DNA of 64,000 bases, from positions 1,240,001 through 1,304,000 of the forward strand of contig CAJZBQ010000011.1 of NCBI GenBank assembly GCA_914767885.1, given 5' to 3'. The stretch is from Blepharisma stoltei (lineage: Eukaryota; Ciliophora; Heterotrichea; Heterotrichida; Blepharismidae). The translations under genes and the position numbers were made by a program. Below the pieces are notes generated by a model, which was not told the origin of the DNA, ran no database searches, and saw nothing but the letters and a program-made list of their open reading frames with translations. The number at the start of each line of letters is the position of its first letter. The first letter of the stretch is position 1. Shown here piece after piece: positions 1-13,300 of this stretch.

Positions 1-2
1 TC

Positions 3-3000
3 AGAATTTTGCGTCCTTTGAAGACAATTTCTTCAATTCAGGGTTTACGAGTTCTATTTTTAGCTTTTTTTGGGTCTCTACTCCCTCTTCTGAATATTTT
101 GGCTATTCTATTCTTTTTTCTTTTGATATTTGCGATTGGCGGGGTGCAGCTATTTATGGGATTATTTAAATACTCATGCATAAATTCAGAAACAGGGCAA
201 TACCTATATCCAAAAAGCACTGAGCAAGTATGTGGGGCTCTAACATGTCCTTTAGGCTATTATTGTGTAAATAGTTTGAACAACCCTCTTTATGGTATGA
301 TGAATTTTGATAATGTGATATTTTCTTGATTGCAATGCTTTACTGCAATAACAGAGGAAAGCTGAGCTCATATGATGATCATTGGAGAAAAATCACTGTC
401 ACAGCCAATATCAATTATTTTTTTTGTGTCTTTGGTTTCACATAATAAAACGGTTACGTACGTAAGTGCTTGTTTGTGACAAAAATTCATTCTCTGTGAT
501 ATTTATTATTATAGGGTTCAGTTTTTAAACGTCACCTTTATCCACAAACCAATATGGGACTACTGCATAGGGTAGCTTATTGACCCAAAGAACAAATGAG
601 ACTTATACCCGAGGAGGGTGACCTTTAGGTGGAATACCCGCTGGAGTCAGTTTTGGTTAGGCCAAACGCAGCCTGTGAAGAGCATCTGCCCTTTATCATT
701 TTCTGGAATGCTTGCTAGAAAAGATGGCTGCTGACGTCGCCACTTGGAATCTAACAGGGGCTTTTCTTCCTGCTGAAGAGGGAAAAATGCATAAATTTAA
801 ATAATTAAGCAATTGTCTTTGGTTCACTAGGAAGTTTTTTAATGCTTAGCTTAATAGAAGTTATTTTATATTCGAATTTTTCTCGTGAAATGGAAAAGGT
901 TAGGGTTAAACAGTCAGCAAAAGAAATTATAGAGGAAGAATCAGCTGACTCTTCTGTGATAGAAAATTTAGGCATTGGTCAAGATTCACCTCTTATAATT
1001 GATGAGGAAAATGGGTTTCCCGAGCATATAGTAAACGATCCTGGAGATAGCTTATTTTATAAAAATCCAGGAAATAATGAAGAAAATAAAAATATTGTGA
1101 AAAATGAAGGATATCAGGGGCTTGCAGATGACGAACATAAAAATGAAACATTTGGACCATCAGTCCACGATCCTATGTCAAAAAGCTTAAAAATCAATCT
1201 TAACTTGGTGGAGACTTTTTATTAAAATGGCAAGAGCTTTTATCCACGTCTCCAGTGGCTGGCCTTAGTCTGAAGATTTTGGGAATACATTTTGGGTAGA
1301 TTGTGGGTTTTTAGTTGCCTTTTAAAGGCAGCATATTGATCCTTCAGAATTATTAGTTGTGCTCCATCATATTGTCTTGTGATTTGAGGTAAACAGCTTA
1401 GGCTAGCTCTAGAACGAGGAAATAGGTGATTCTTGCATTCTAAGCACTATCAGGGTTAATGATAGTACTTTGTCATACAATCTGATCCAGCAGGATTAGG
1501 CTTGTCTCCCGACTAGACTGTTGATGCTACCATTTTTCATGCATTGAGAAAAAAGAGTGCAAGAGTAAGCTGGTGGCTAATTCCACTTCGAGCCCGAAGC
1601 AAGCAAGGCGGAAAAAGGCTGAAATAATTCTCCAAGATCCACTCTAGCTTTAAATTAATCTATTTAACTTGGTAGAAGATTTAAGTAACGAAGAAATCTC
1701 CCAAGAAATAGATGAGCCTAATGAAAATGAACTAGTACCTTTATCAAGGCATCAAAGTATTGACGCATCTCCTCGAAGTTCTCACGAATATGAAGAAAGA
1801 AATGTAAAAGGGCTTATCCAGCTAAGATTAATTCCAACCCGAAGAGAGAGCATTAATTTTTTAAGGCAAAACTCTTCAATTGAAGACTATGAAAGCTCTG
1901 TGAGCCTAAGCAAGCTCCCATTATTAAACCAAAGTGTTGAAAACACTGTTTTAGTTACAGATTCAAAAGATAAAACAATAGTCAATGACAATAAAACAGA
2001 CTATGATAAAAGGAGGTCAATTACTACCAAAATTAGTTCTTTGGCAACAAATAATATTAGGGAACAACGAAGAACTTCAGTTGACAGCACAGTTTTTCCA
2101 ATGATTAATAGAGTAAAAAATATCAAAATAAGAAAGGATTTGCTTCGACGAATGAAGCATGGCGAGCATCGAGCCAAAGTAAAAATTTCAGTTGATGAGC
2201 ATTATGAAGTGGAGATGACGTCATTGAATGATGTAATTCCAAAAGAACCCAAAAAATCAACTCACCAGAATCCTTTTGCTGTATATAGATTCTCGTATAG
2301 AGGGGGAAAAAATGTTTTAGCTGACTTAGAAAAATTAACCCAGCGCTGGGATAACAAGATTTGTGATATTTTAGATAAATACAAGAATAAAGGCGATAAA
2401 ACAGAGATATTTAGATTTTTGTGTAAAAAATACAAAATTAAAGAATCTTTTTACATGGTCTCATTACATGTAGAAAAAATTGTTAAAAAAATTCGTGAGT
2501 ATGATAGAATTACTCAAGACGTAAAAGGAGATTGATCAGGATATGATGTATATAAAGAAGGCCCGATTAAATCACAAGAATATAAAGATGAGCTTGATAA
2601 GATGAATTACATAATTTGGAGTTCCGGGATATGAGGGAAAATGCAGAAAATAAAATATCCTTTGTTTGTTCTAATGAAGAGCAAACTTTTTAATTTCATT
2701 ATGGTGCTTTGTGTTGTTGCTAATACAGCAGTTTTGTCAAGCAATTATTATGGAATTGATGAAGGGACTGACGCTATTTTGACAAAATTTAATACTGCGT
2801 TTGCATATGTTTTTGTAGCTGATATGTTCTTGAAAGTAATTGGTCTTGGCATAAAAGAGTACTGCAGGGATAAAATGAATTATTTTGATGCAATAGTAAG
2901 CATTTTTGGGTTGCTTGAAATAATATTCTCGAGCTCTGGGTCAACAATTAGTGTGCTAAGGGCAATAAAAGTGTTGAGGAATTTGCGAGTAATAAGAGTT

Positions 3001-6000
3001 GTTAGAATGTTTAGATATTTACAATCAATGTCACATATAATTAACAAGCTCTCAAAAAATATCGGCAACTTATTTTATTTGCTGCTTTTTGTTATGCTTT
3101 TTTTATTGATTTTTACTATCATTGGGATCCAAATTTTTTCAGGGAAGCTTAATTTTAAAGAAAACTACTACAAATATAATTTCGATAATTTCCATTTTTC
3201 TTTTTTATCAATTTTTCAAATAATGACAGAAGAAAACTGGAATATAATTGAAGTCGCTGTAATGCGCTCTCAGCAAGGATATATTTCAGTTATATTTCCT
3301 TGCATATGACTAGTGTTAGGAAATTATATCCTACTTAATTTATTTTTGGCGCTTGTGCTAGAAATGTTTGCAAATGAAGAACCTGACGATTATCTATCGA
3401 CAGTGCACTTATCGCCTGCTAATTCAAAGAGCAAAAGCTTTTTGTCTTCGATTTCGTCAAGGACTAAAAAGAGGAAAGAGCAAAAAATGAAAATGATTGA
3501 GGCATTAAATCTAAGTGAGAGCGGAGAATGAAGCAAAACTTTGGAAGACTTGAGAAGAGCAAGTGTAAGGAGAAAGGAAAGAACTTTTTATGTTGGAATT
3601 GAATGCGAAAAAAGCTTTTATCTTTTTACCAAAACAAATCGATTCAGGCTATTTTGCCACAGATTATCAAGTAGTCAAAGTTTTGAAAATTTTATATTAG
3701 TTATGATATCTTTAAGCACAATTTCCTTGATTTGAGATACTTATTTAATTGATCTCCCAGAAAATGACCCAAAAGTCGAAGTTTCAGGTTTTTTTGATAT
3801 AATTTTTATAACGGTATTTGGATTAGAAATGATAATAAAGCAGGTCTCAATGGGTGTCCTTTTTGATAAAGGGTCCTACTTAAGAAACTCTTGATGCCAA
3901 TTAGATCTGTGCATTTTATTATTATCAATCACTGACCAATGTCTATCAACTGTAAATATTTCATTTATACGTGTTCTAAGACTTTTAAGAACTTTACGGC
4001 CATTGAGAATTATTAGTCATAATGTTTCAATGAAAATAATGATAAATGCCCTCGTAGAATCTTTAGTTTCTGTATTTAATGTAGCTATTGTCATGCTGGT
4101 TTGCTGATTGATTTTTGCCATCCTTGGTGTTTCTTTATTTGCTGGAACGCTGTACAGCTGTGAAAACCCTAATATCGAAAATCAAGTTGATTGTGAAAAA
4201 AACGGATATAACTGGACTGTCTTTGACTTTAACTTTGATAATGTTTTGGAAGCCATGGTTTCTTTATTTGTTTTAACTTCCCAAGAAAGTTGAACAGATT
4301 ATATGTATGCTGGCTGCTCAGCTTATGAGCCAGGCCACGCTCCTATAGTTAATTATAATCCGGGCGCTGCTTATTATTTTGTAGTCCATATGTTTATTTC
4401 TTCAATATTTTTTATCAATTTATTATCTGGTGTAATTTTCGAAAAATTCAACGACGCCAAAAGAAATGAAAGCTCTTTAGCTGCGCTTATTTTAACAAAG
4501 GACCAAATGCTCTGACCCATCCCCTTTAAAATTAAAAGACATATAGCAAATTCTCCATTTTTTTGGATGAGAAAAAATTTTTTAGGTGAAAGTACTAATT
4601 TTTATAAATAGAATGCTATTTGAAGAGTTTTTACAATGAATAAATTAATTTATTTAATTAATTCTTCATATAATAATAAAATGGCTTCGGCGGATAGGGT
4701 AATTCACTCCGTGAATTCCCTCTCCTTCTCACCCGCTTTTATTATTATAGGGCTAGGTTTTTACACGTGGACTTCTGTACAAGGTGGTGTAAAATGGCGA
4801 GGACTTTTTATCTCGCCAGCCTTATACAGCGTGTTTTTTACCTCTTTCCCCTGCTGATATAAAAGGCAGGACCCTTAGGCCGAACAGGCGCTGGAGGAAG
4901 TCGGACAGAGCGAGGAAACGCGCCAAGCCGCTAGTATTTCCCGTACTCCTGAATTCCCAAACGACTTCACGGGGATTAGAAGGAGCGAGCCGTACGACTC
5001 GAGTACGCGAGTAGCGACAGGACGGAGAAAAAAATATGCCCTTGCGGCATTGTGCATCTAGGGGCCCAACTAGAGGTCGAGTTAAATTAAGTAATTAAGT
5101 AAGTAAGAATTAATTCTTCATAAATTTATATCTTGTACAATTTATATTTATTTTAAATTTAAAAAAAAAAAATTAAACCCCCATTAAATTGGCGCAGAAT
5201 TTTGGTTCTAATTTAAACGGGAGAGTGAGTGGAAATTCAATCCTTAATAGCTCAATCAAAGCCTCAATTAGACACCCCACAAAAGCCCAAAAATAAATTT
5301 CAAATATTCTTTTACGTGATTTCAACACATTGGATTTTTGAATCATTCATTCTTGTTTGCATCATATTGAATTTCATACAAATGTCATTATATTACGATG
5401 AAGCCTCAGACACTTATAATTATGTGCTAGAAATATTTAACTTTATATTCACTTCTATTTTTATAGTAGAAGCAGTAATTAAAATATCAGGCTCAGGGAT
5501 CAATTATTTCAAAGACAGGTGAAATAGATTTGATTTTCTAGTCGCTTGTGTTTCGATAGCGGATTTAATAATGGAATATATTGTGAATAATGGAAATAAG
5601 TATATGAAAATTGCTCCCCAGTTGGTAAGGGCATTAAGAGTTATAAGGGTAACACGAGTTATTAGGCTAATCAAAAGGTTCCAATCTCTTCAAGATTTAA
5701 TTACGCTCTTGTCTTATTCGATCCCTTCTATTATGAACGTGACAGCAATATTGTTGCTTATTTATATAATTTATGCGATTTTAGGTGTTTATCTCTTCCA
5801 TTCGATTGACAGTGGCCAAAATTTCGATTCTTACAATAACATGCACAATTTTGACAAAGCCTTGGTTAAACTATTTAGACACTCCACTGGTGAAGACTGG
5901 CCATTAGCTATGTTTGATTGTGCTCACTCTTCAGGTAAAATTGTATCATATTTGTATTGGATATCCTTTATTTCTTTAACAACATTTATTCTTTTGAATG

Positions 6001-7075
6001 TTTTTGTGATGGTGATTATCCAAAATTACAATGATTTTAAAACTGATGCTAAAAGTGTAGTTGCGATATTTAATAATGATGTAAAAATTTTTAAGAAAAT
6101 TTGATCATTATTGACAGTTACAGATTTAGGGTTAAGAATGCACTATAAATTTTTAGTTGAGTTTATGTATAGGCTAGGCGAAGAATTAGGAGTTCCTATG
6201 TATTACCCACATGAAAAAGTCATTAAATTATTATCAATTATGGATTTAGATATAGATGCTGATGGATATGTATATTACAACGATATGCTCTTTGCTGTCA
6301 TGAAAAGAAAGCACACAAGAGAATTAATTAAAAATTTGGATGAAAGATCTAGAAAATTGATAAGAAAAGAAGAAAATTCAACATGGAAAAAATTAAGCCA
6401 AATAAAAGAAAAATCAATGTCTCATTTTTATAGTGAAGCTCATGTAAGAAATATATAGAAAAACAAGCTGAAAAAAATGAAAAAGACAAACCTGTTTTTT
6501 GCCATGATTTATGCAAAAAGTGTGTTTAAAAGCTGAAAAAACTATACTATGAAAAAAAGAAATAAAATATCCGGATCGGTTAGTATTACACCATTGTTTT
6601 CAGAAGTAGTGTATCCTGGAGAAAATTCTATAAGCTCTATTAATGATCTTACTCCCCCCCCCCCTCCGTGAGCGAACAAAAAAATTTTGTTCACTCACGG
6701 AGGGGGGTTAATTTTTTTTTTAAAAACAATTTATATATAAATTTTATAAAAAATATTTTTTTCGAAAATTTAAAAAAAATCCTAATTTGCAAAAATTGGG
6801 AAGCAAATATTAATTTAATTTGCAAAATTTATGTTTTTAAAACGCAATTTGTTTAAAATTAAACAGAATTAGCTCTAGATTTCATTATACTAATTATCAC
6901 TTATATAGCAAAATTTTTTTCTATTAAAATTTTTTCTATTAAAAATATTTTTGTTCACTCACGGAGGGTGGGTTTTTGGTCAAAAAATGGCGATTTTTCT
7001 AATGGTTTTGTTCGCTCACGGAGGGGGGGGGGAGTTAGTAGCGAGGATAATCAAATAGGCAACATAGGAGAATAA
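3..7075 (+). CDS. Voltage-gated calcium channel alpha1-like protein A (5' end outside window)
   Basis: This is a pore-forming four-domain cation channel, probably ciliary or plasma-membrane. The window starts inside domain I at S4 (RILRPLKTISS). After removal of four IESs and one 15-nt intron, 1702 codons remain plus a TAA stop. Each pore has Glu before the conserved Trp region: TEESW (I), TEENW (II), SQESW (III) and TGEDW (IV). This EEEE ring is the known calcium-selectivity signature of Cav channels. S4 segments carry regular Arg, for example RALRVIRVTRVIRLIKR in domain IV. The C-terminus has the Cav/Nav EF-like region (KLLSIMDLDIDADGYVYYND) and an IQ-like helix (NLFFAMIYAKSVFKSW). TGA codes Trp at many sites, for example NSWCQLD and GDWSGYD. 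Paralogs B and C follow head to tail. The Cav assignment is firm; gating and location are inferred. Confidence 0.93.
442..827. mobile_element. IES A1, 386 bp
   Basis: It interrupts domain I S6 of channel A. Near-identical repeats flank it: GTCTTTGGTTTCAC ends at 441 and GTCTTTGGTTCAC ends at 827. Only a join at TTCAC keeps the frame and gives FFVSLVSLGSFLML, matching paralog B (FSISLIFIGTFLLL). A TA-TA join here would shift the frame. The right end is AT-rich with TTAAG-type sequence, like the retroposon-like class. Confidence 0.7.
1210..1673. mobile_element. IES A2, retroposon-like, 464 bp, 10-bp target duplication
   Basis: It is flanked by perfect TTAACTTGGT repeats (1200-1209 and 1664-1673). 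Removal joins INLNL to VEDLSNEEI in frame. No TA lies inside the repeat. The left inner end contains ATTAAAATGGC, a motif shared with other retroposon-like IESs here. The interior is richer in GC than the host exons and shows no ORF worth naming. Confidence 0.8.
4516..5228. mobile_element. IES A3, F2-family MITE flanked by TGA, with nested element
   Basis: TGA repeats (4513-4515 and 5226-5228) flank ends CCCATCCCCTTTAAAATT and TCTAATTTAAACGGGAGAG. The join reads DQML-W-VEIQSLIAQ, matching B and C; the flanking TGA itself encodes the Trp. Without the nested insertion at 4671-5122 the element is about 260 bp, nearly the size of the F2 copy at 17348-17606. Confidence 0.88.
4671..5122. mobile_element. 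Nested retroposon-like element with 15-bp target duplication
   Basis: AATTAATTCTTCATA occurs at 4656-4670 and 5108-5122. The enclosed 437 bp is GC-rich compared with the host MITE, begins TAATAATAAAATGGC and ends in TTAAGTAATTAAGTAAGTAAG-like repeats. The long target duplication and simple 3' tail fit a LINE-mobilised SINE. No reverse transcriptase is visible. Confidence 0.72.
6444..6458 (+). other. 15-nt intron in channel A
   Basis: GTAAGAAATATATAG. Splicing joins FYSEAH to KNKLKKMKKTNLFF and keeps the IQ region in frame. Channel C has an intron of the same length at the equivalent place. Confidence 0.88.
6652..7037 (+). mobile_element. IES A4, F1 MITE, 386 bp
   Basis: TTA repeats at 6649-6651 and 7035-7037. 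The left end is a hairpin made of CTCCGTGAGCGAACAAAA and its inverted copy. The right end has two tandem copies in inverted orientation. Removal joins SSINDL to SSEDNQIGNIGE and then the TAA stop. Confidence 0.92.
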
Positions 7076-7374
7076 AATGAAGCGTTAGAATTAAATGTAA
7101 ATCGTAATTAAAATATGTATTATAATAAATATTTGTTTAATGCTATTTTTTAAATAAGAAATTCACCCCTATAAAAATTTACTTAAAGCGTTTTGCCCTG
7201 CCAAATATTGACTAAATCCTAATCATTAATCTTAATTTATATTAATTTTTATCCAAAATCTTAGTATTTGTAGCCAACTCTTGAGCCTAAAAAATTATGC
7301 TTTGCAAAATTAAAAATAATTCGAATAAGCTAATAAGTTACCTAATTTAAATAATATATCATCCTTTAGTTATA

Positions 7375-10300
7375 ATGGAAAGAACTATTAGTCCTTACTC
7401 CCATATGTCTGAGCTCGAATCTGAGGAGATTTCTGGAGACTATTATAAGGCAAACGAGAAAAGACCCTCTGAAAAATCAAAAAATGTAAATAAACTTCGC
7501 AAAGTTCCAAATGACGGAGATTATCGTAACGATACTTTTTCATCAGCCTACTCAAGCAGGCCTTCCACAACTCAATTCCAAGCCCTTGTTTTGGATTCAA
7601 GCTTTAATGAAACGATTTATACTCCAAAGCGCCAGAGCATTGAGCCGTGCGCACTACACCGTTCCTTTCTAGAGCGAATTGACGAGGATAATGGATTAAA
7701 CAAAAAGCTTTTTTCAGCTTCGAACACTTTTCGAAGCTTTAAAACTTTATCTATAAACCAGCCAGAAGTAAATACTCATGATCCTGAGCTATTAAAAGGA
7801 TATATTAGGATTCGTGAGCTAACACCTTTTGAAGTTATTGAAGATATGAATGACGATTTTCCCTGACTTGATCTCAGAAAAGCATTTTTGCGTGTCTGCT
7901 ACGCGATTTCTCAATTTTGCTTGCACATTGTATCAAATCCTGCATTTGATATATAGAATTTTCCCATAGATGGCGCTGTTTGCCTTTGATTTGCCCACTG
8001 GGAAAATTTTTTTGGTTCGACCAGTGCCATATGGTTTGGTCAAACCAAAAAAATTTCCTCATAGGCAAATCAAGGGCAAACAGCGCCATCTATGGGAAAA
8101 TTCTATAATAATTCTGTGCTTTATTTTTGCCAATACAATTGTTTTGTCAATTGAAGACCCATCAGCGAATATTCAGCCACCCTCTTTGGCTGCATTAGAC
8201 AGCATTTTTTTATATGTATATACAGCAGAAGCTGGGCTGAAAATTTTAGCATATGGATTTATATTTAACAAAGGAGCTTATATTAGGGATCCCTGAAACA
8301 TACTTGACGCTCTTATTATTAGCACTGCTTGAGCCTCGATGCACGCAACGACGTCAATTAATTTGAATGCATTGCGTTCCCTGAGAATTCTTAGGCCATT
8401 GAAGAGTATTTCTTCTCTCCCTGGACTGAGAGTCCTAGTTTTGGCCTTACTGAAGTCTATTTTGCCTTTGTCAAATATTATATTAATACTGTTTTTTGTC
8501 CTGCTTATATTTGGGATCATTGGGAACCAGCTTTTTGGTGGGCTGTTTAAGTATCAGTGTATGGACTTGGAGACTGGGAGATTTCATATGGCGCCAGGGG
8601 ATGACGAAGTCTGTGGAAGCAGGTCTTGCCCTTGAGGATATGAATGTGTGAAGAGCTTGAATAACCCTGTCTATGGAAAAATCAACTTTGACAACGCTTT
8701 GATAGGACTTCTGCAATGCTACACTTCAATTAGTGAAGAAGGATGGACTCAAATTATGATAATGGGCGAAAAAGCTTTCAACCAGCCAATCGCTGTCATT
8801 TTTTCAATCTCACTTATTTTTATTGGCACTTTTTTGCTACTGAATATTATGGAGGTCGTCTTGTATTCGAATTTTTCGAAGGAAATGGACAACTTGAGGC
8901 TGGAACAAAAAAAAGGAAATATCATTGAAGAAGAATCAGCCGGCTCTAGTCTAATAGAAAACTTAGTCAGAGACCATGACTCATTTGAACAAGGGATCAA
9001 TAACTGCATAAATGCTGACAAGACTGGATCTGAACTAGGCGTAAACTCAGATGAGATTTACAAATATAAAAACCCAGAAACTAACAGATCACAGCTTGAA
9101 GATGACAAAATTTTATTTTCCAGCAACAAAAAACTAAAAATGCATGGGATTTATAAGCAAGCCAAGCTCAGCATGAGAAATAAAGTCACTGAGTTTTTTG
9201 AAGTCTTTAACTCTATGGACAGCAGCATCAAGCTTAACGATGAAGATTTGCTTGTTAAAGATCTCGATGAAAGCTTGCCATCTCCAAAGTGAGATAAATC
9301 TAAGAGAGAAAGTGCAGGAGAGCAAAACACTTCAATAAATCATGGGGAAGAAATCTTTTTAAAAGCTGGAGCTGCTGCTCCTCCCAAGCCAAGCATCGGA
9401 AACTCTCCTTCAGCAACCTATGAAACTAAGCAGGAAAGTTTTTCCAAAAAAGACTCAGTGCTCTCAAGAATGGCTTCTCTTTTTAAAAACTCTACAAAAA
9501 GAGAAACTGCTTCCAAAGTTTCTGAAAAAGCTATTTCGCCTATATTGACAAGAGTAAAGAATGTGAAAATGGTTCATGCAATTTAAGTAAATTATGGAGT
9601 GAGGTCTTTACTCCCCTCCTGAAGTCAGAAAGCGGATGAACCTTTCCTATAGGAGGTCTTTGGTAGCTTTGCTACCAATATGGCTAACGTCTGGCTTTAA
9701 ATAGCCTAGCCTAACCTACATGTCAAATTTTGCAGTAAACATTAAAATGATTACTATTTTTTTCTTAAAATTACTATTAAAATTATACATAATATTTTTT
9801 TGGGTTACCTGCATGCTAATCTAATAAATTCCACAGCTCTATACAATTATAAGTTCTATCATATTCGGTGTCTCTAAAGACCTCCTCCACAATTTACTTA
9901 AATTGCATGAATCTGTGAAAATTAGAAAAGACCTGGCACAGAAGCTGAAACATGTGAAGGAAACTACCAAAATAAAAGTCTGCATTGAAGAAAATCATGA
10001 AATAACGTCAAATTCTATACGTGATGTATTTCCTGAAGATTTTATTTCTCATGATAGAATTCACATCGAGTCATTGTATGAGTATAGGTTCACCTATAGG
10101 GGGGGAAAAGATGTCCTTTCCAATTTGGAAAAACTAACCCAAACATGGGACAACAAAGTGTCTGATGTTCTTGACAAGTATAGCGAAAAAGGGGATAGAA
10201 ATGAAATTTTCAGGTATTTGTGCAGCAAACTAAAAATTAGGGTGGCATTCTATATGACGACAATTGAGGTCCCAAAAATTATTAAGGCTATCAAAGAGCA

Positions 10301-13300
10301 GGATAAATGGTGAAGGACATTTGATCAAAACATTTCCCTTGTGAAATTTACTTGGGATTACTCGAAATTTTTTCCTCTCTGAGACATTTGCTCTTTAAAA
10401 AAATCTAATGATTCATTATATATCTTGACGGAAAAAGTTCGACTAAAATCTCTGAAGGTGTCAAATGAGGAAAATGTTATAACCAAATAACATTTAGCCT
10501 GATAAAGTAACAAAAAACGTGGTTGGGGATTGGTCAGGGTATGATGTAAATACCAATGATGGATTAAAAACGCATGAATACAAAGAACAAATGGACACTA
10601 TGACCTATAAACTATGAAGCAACGGTTTCATTGGGAACTGGCAGAGACTGGTGCACCCTTTTAAACGAATTGTGAGACACAGGCGCTTCAATTATGCCAT
10701 GATCCTATGCGTTATAGCAAACACAATTACTTTATCAATAAACCATTATGGGATTGATTCAGAAACAGACACAATATTGACGATCATAAACTCGATTTTT
10801 ACTTTCACTTTTGTAGGAGAAATGACCTTAAAGATCTTAGCACTTGGCTTGATAAGCTACTGCAGAGAAGCCATGAACCTATTTGATGGGTCAATCACTA
10901 TTCTTGGCCTAATTGAGTTTTTATTTTTATCAGACACAGGGAACTCATTCCAAGCCCTCAGAGCAATCAGAATTTTAAGGATTTTTCGAGTAGTTCGCGT
11001 CCTAAGGCTTTTCAGATATCTCCAAACAATGACACACATCATAAAAAAGCTTCAAAAAAACATCATGAACTTTTTCTACCTAATCATTTTCCTATCACTT
11101 TTTATCCTGATTTTTACCATTGTAGGACTACAATTATACTCAGGAAAGCTTAATTTTACTGAAGCTCACAATCAATATAACTGGAACAATTTTTATTTCT
11201 CTTTCCTTACCACTTTCCAAATCATGACTGAAGAAAACTGAAACAACGAGGTCTACCTCACTATGAGGTCCACATATGGATATGTTGGGGCTTTATTCCC
11301 TTCTATTTGGATTATGGTAGGGAACTATATTTTACTGAATATTTTTCTAGCTTTAGTTCTTGATATTTTTTCAACTGAAGAAGAGGATCTGAGCTGACAA
11401 ACGACAGGGTCATACACAAATGAGAGCAGGAGGGAAAGCATTTTTTCAATTTCGTCAAGGATTAAAAAGAAAAAGGAGCAGAAGCTTAAGATTTTGGAGG
11501 ATCTAAGCGAAATTGAGAGTGAGAGTGAAAGCGAAAGCGAAAATGAGAATAGCAATTTGAATGAAGAAGAAAGGAAAAGGAGCCTTGATGAACTGAAGCG
11601 GCAAAGCGAGATGAAGAAAATAAAGACTATGTTTGTAGGAATTGATTGTGAGAGAAGCTTTTTTGTATTGTCTAAGCAAAATAAAATAAGGAAGCTGTGC
11701 TATACTCTGACGAGCAGTCCGAAATATGAAGCTTTAGTTTTGGTTGTAATTATTGTAAGCACGCTGAAGTTAATATGGGACACTTATCTGTTAGACTTGC
11801 CTTCAGATTCCACTGAAATTGTTGTGTCTACTTATTTTGATCTTGTATTTACTGTGATTTTTGGAGTAGAAATGGTTATAAAATCAATATCAATGGGTTT
11901 TTTGTTTTCTAAAGGATCATATCTTAGGGACAGCTGATGCCAGCTTGATTTTATTATTGTAGTTCTATCAGTTATCGATCAAGCATTGACATCTGTGAAC
12001 ATCCCAGTTATCAAAGTGCTGAGGCTGCTTAGAATTCTAAGACCATTAAGGATTATCAGTCACAATCTTCAAATGAAAATTATGATTAATGCTCTAATAG
12101 AGTCCTTGATCTCAGTTTTTAACGTTTCTGCAGCCATTCTTCTCCTTTGGCTGATTTTTTCGATTTTAGGAGTATCACTTTTTGGAGGGAAGCTCTATAG
12201 TTGCTCTAATTCCAGCATCAATAACAGAGCAGACTGCGAAAAATTAGGCTATACTTGGGATGTCATGGATTTTAACTTCGATGACGTTCCTAACGGAATG
12301 GTTGACTCCTTTATCCTAACAACACAAGAAGGTTGACCTGACTGAATGTACCAAACATGTGCAGCATATAAAACTGACCATGCCCCAATTTCTGGATACT
12401 ACCCAAGCGCAGCAATATATTTTATCATCCATATGTCCTTATCTTCTATTTTTTTCATCAATCTACTAATTGGTGTTATGTTCGAAAAATTCGCTGAAGC
12501 CAAAAAAAACGAGAGTTCAATAGCAGCGCTCGTTTTATCTAAAGAACAGATGGTATGGGTCGAAATCCAGTCTTTAATTGCCCAATCAAAACCTCAGATT
12601 GACCAATCTAAAAAGCCTGAAAATAATTTCCAAAAATTTTTCTATGCAATTCAAGACCATTGGTCGTTTAAAATATTTATTAGCATTTGCATTGGGTGTA
12701 ATTTTATTTTGATGTGCATGTATTATGATCAAGCTTCTGCAGAGTACACAAGTGTGCTTGAAAATTTTAACTCAGCATTTACTTATATATTTATTGCTGA
12801 AGGTGCTGTTAAAATTACAGGTATGGGGTATTTATATTTTTATGACGGGTGGAACCGGTTTGATTTTTTTGTAATTATTGCTTCTATTATAGACTTGATT
12901 TTTACCTATATAATTACATCAGGGATCCCTCTTTTAAAAACAGCGCCGCAGCTGATAAGAACGATAAGAGTTTTAAGGGTGACAAGGGTCATAAGGCTGG
13001 TAAAACAGTTCAACACTTTGCAAGAATTGATCACTTTGGTTTCTTATTCAATTCCTTCAATTTTGAATGTATCATCGATTTTGCTGCTAATTTATGTGAT
13101 TTATGCAGTCCTTGGGGTTTACCTTTATCATTCTATTGATTCAGGGAATAATTTCAGCTCTTACGACAACATGAATAATTTTGGAAGAGCAATCATAAAG
13201 TTGTTTAAGCATTCAACAGGAGAAAACTGACCAGATGCTATGTTTGACTGTGCTAAATCATCAAGTGGTAGGGTTATAGCTTATTTGTATTGATGTACCT

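Noticed and set aside
6668-6856. Short ORFs such as [13 protein letters not shown] at several sites
   Set aside because: They are translations of F1 MITE ends, repeated at 21330 and, on the minus strand, near 63835; no independent sign of coding.
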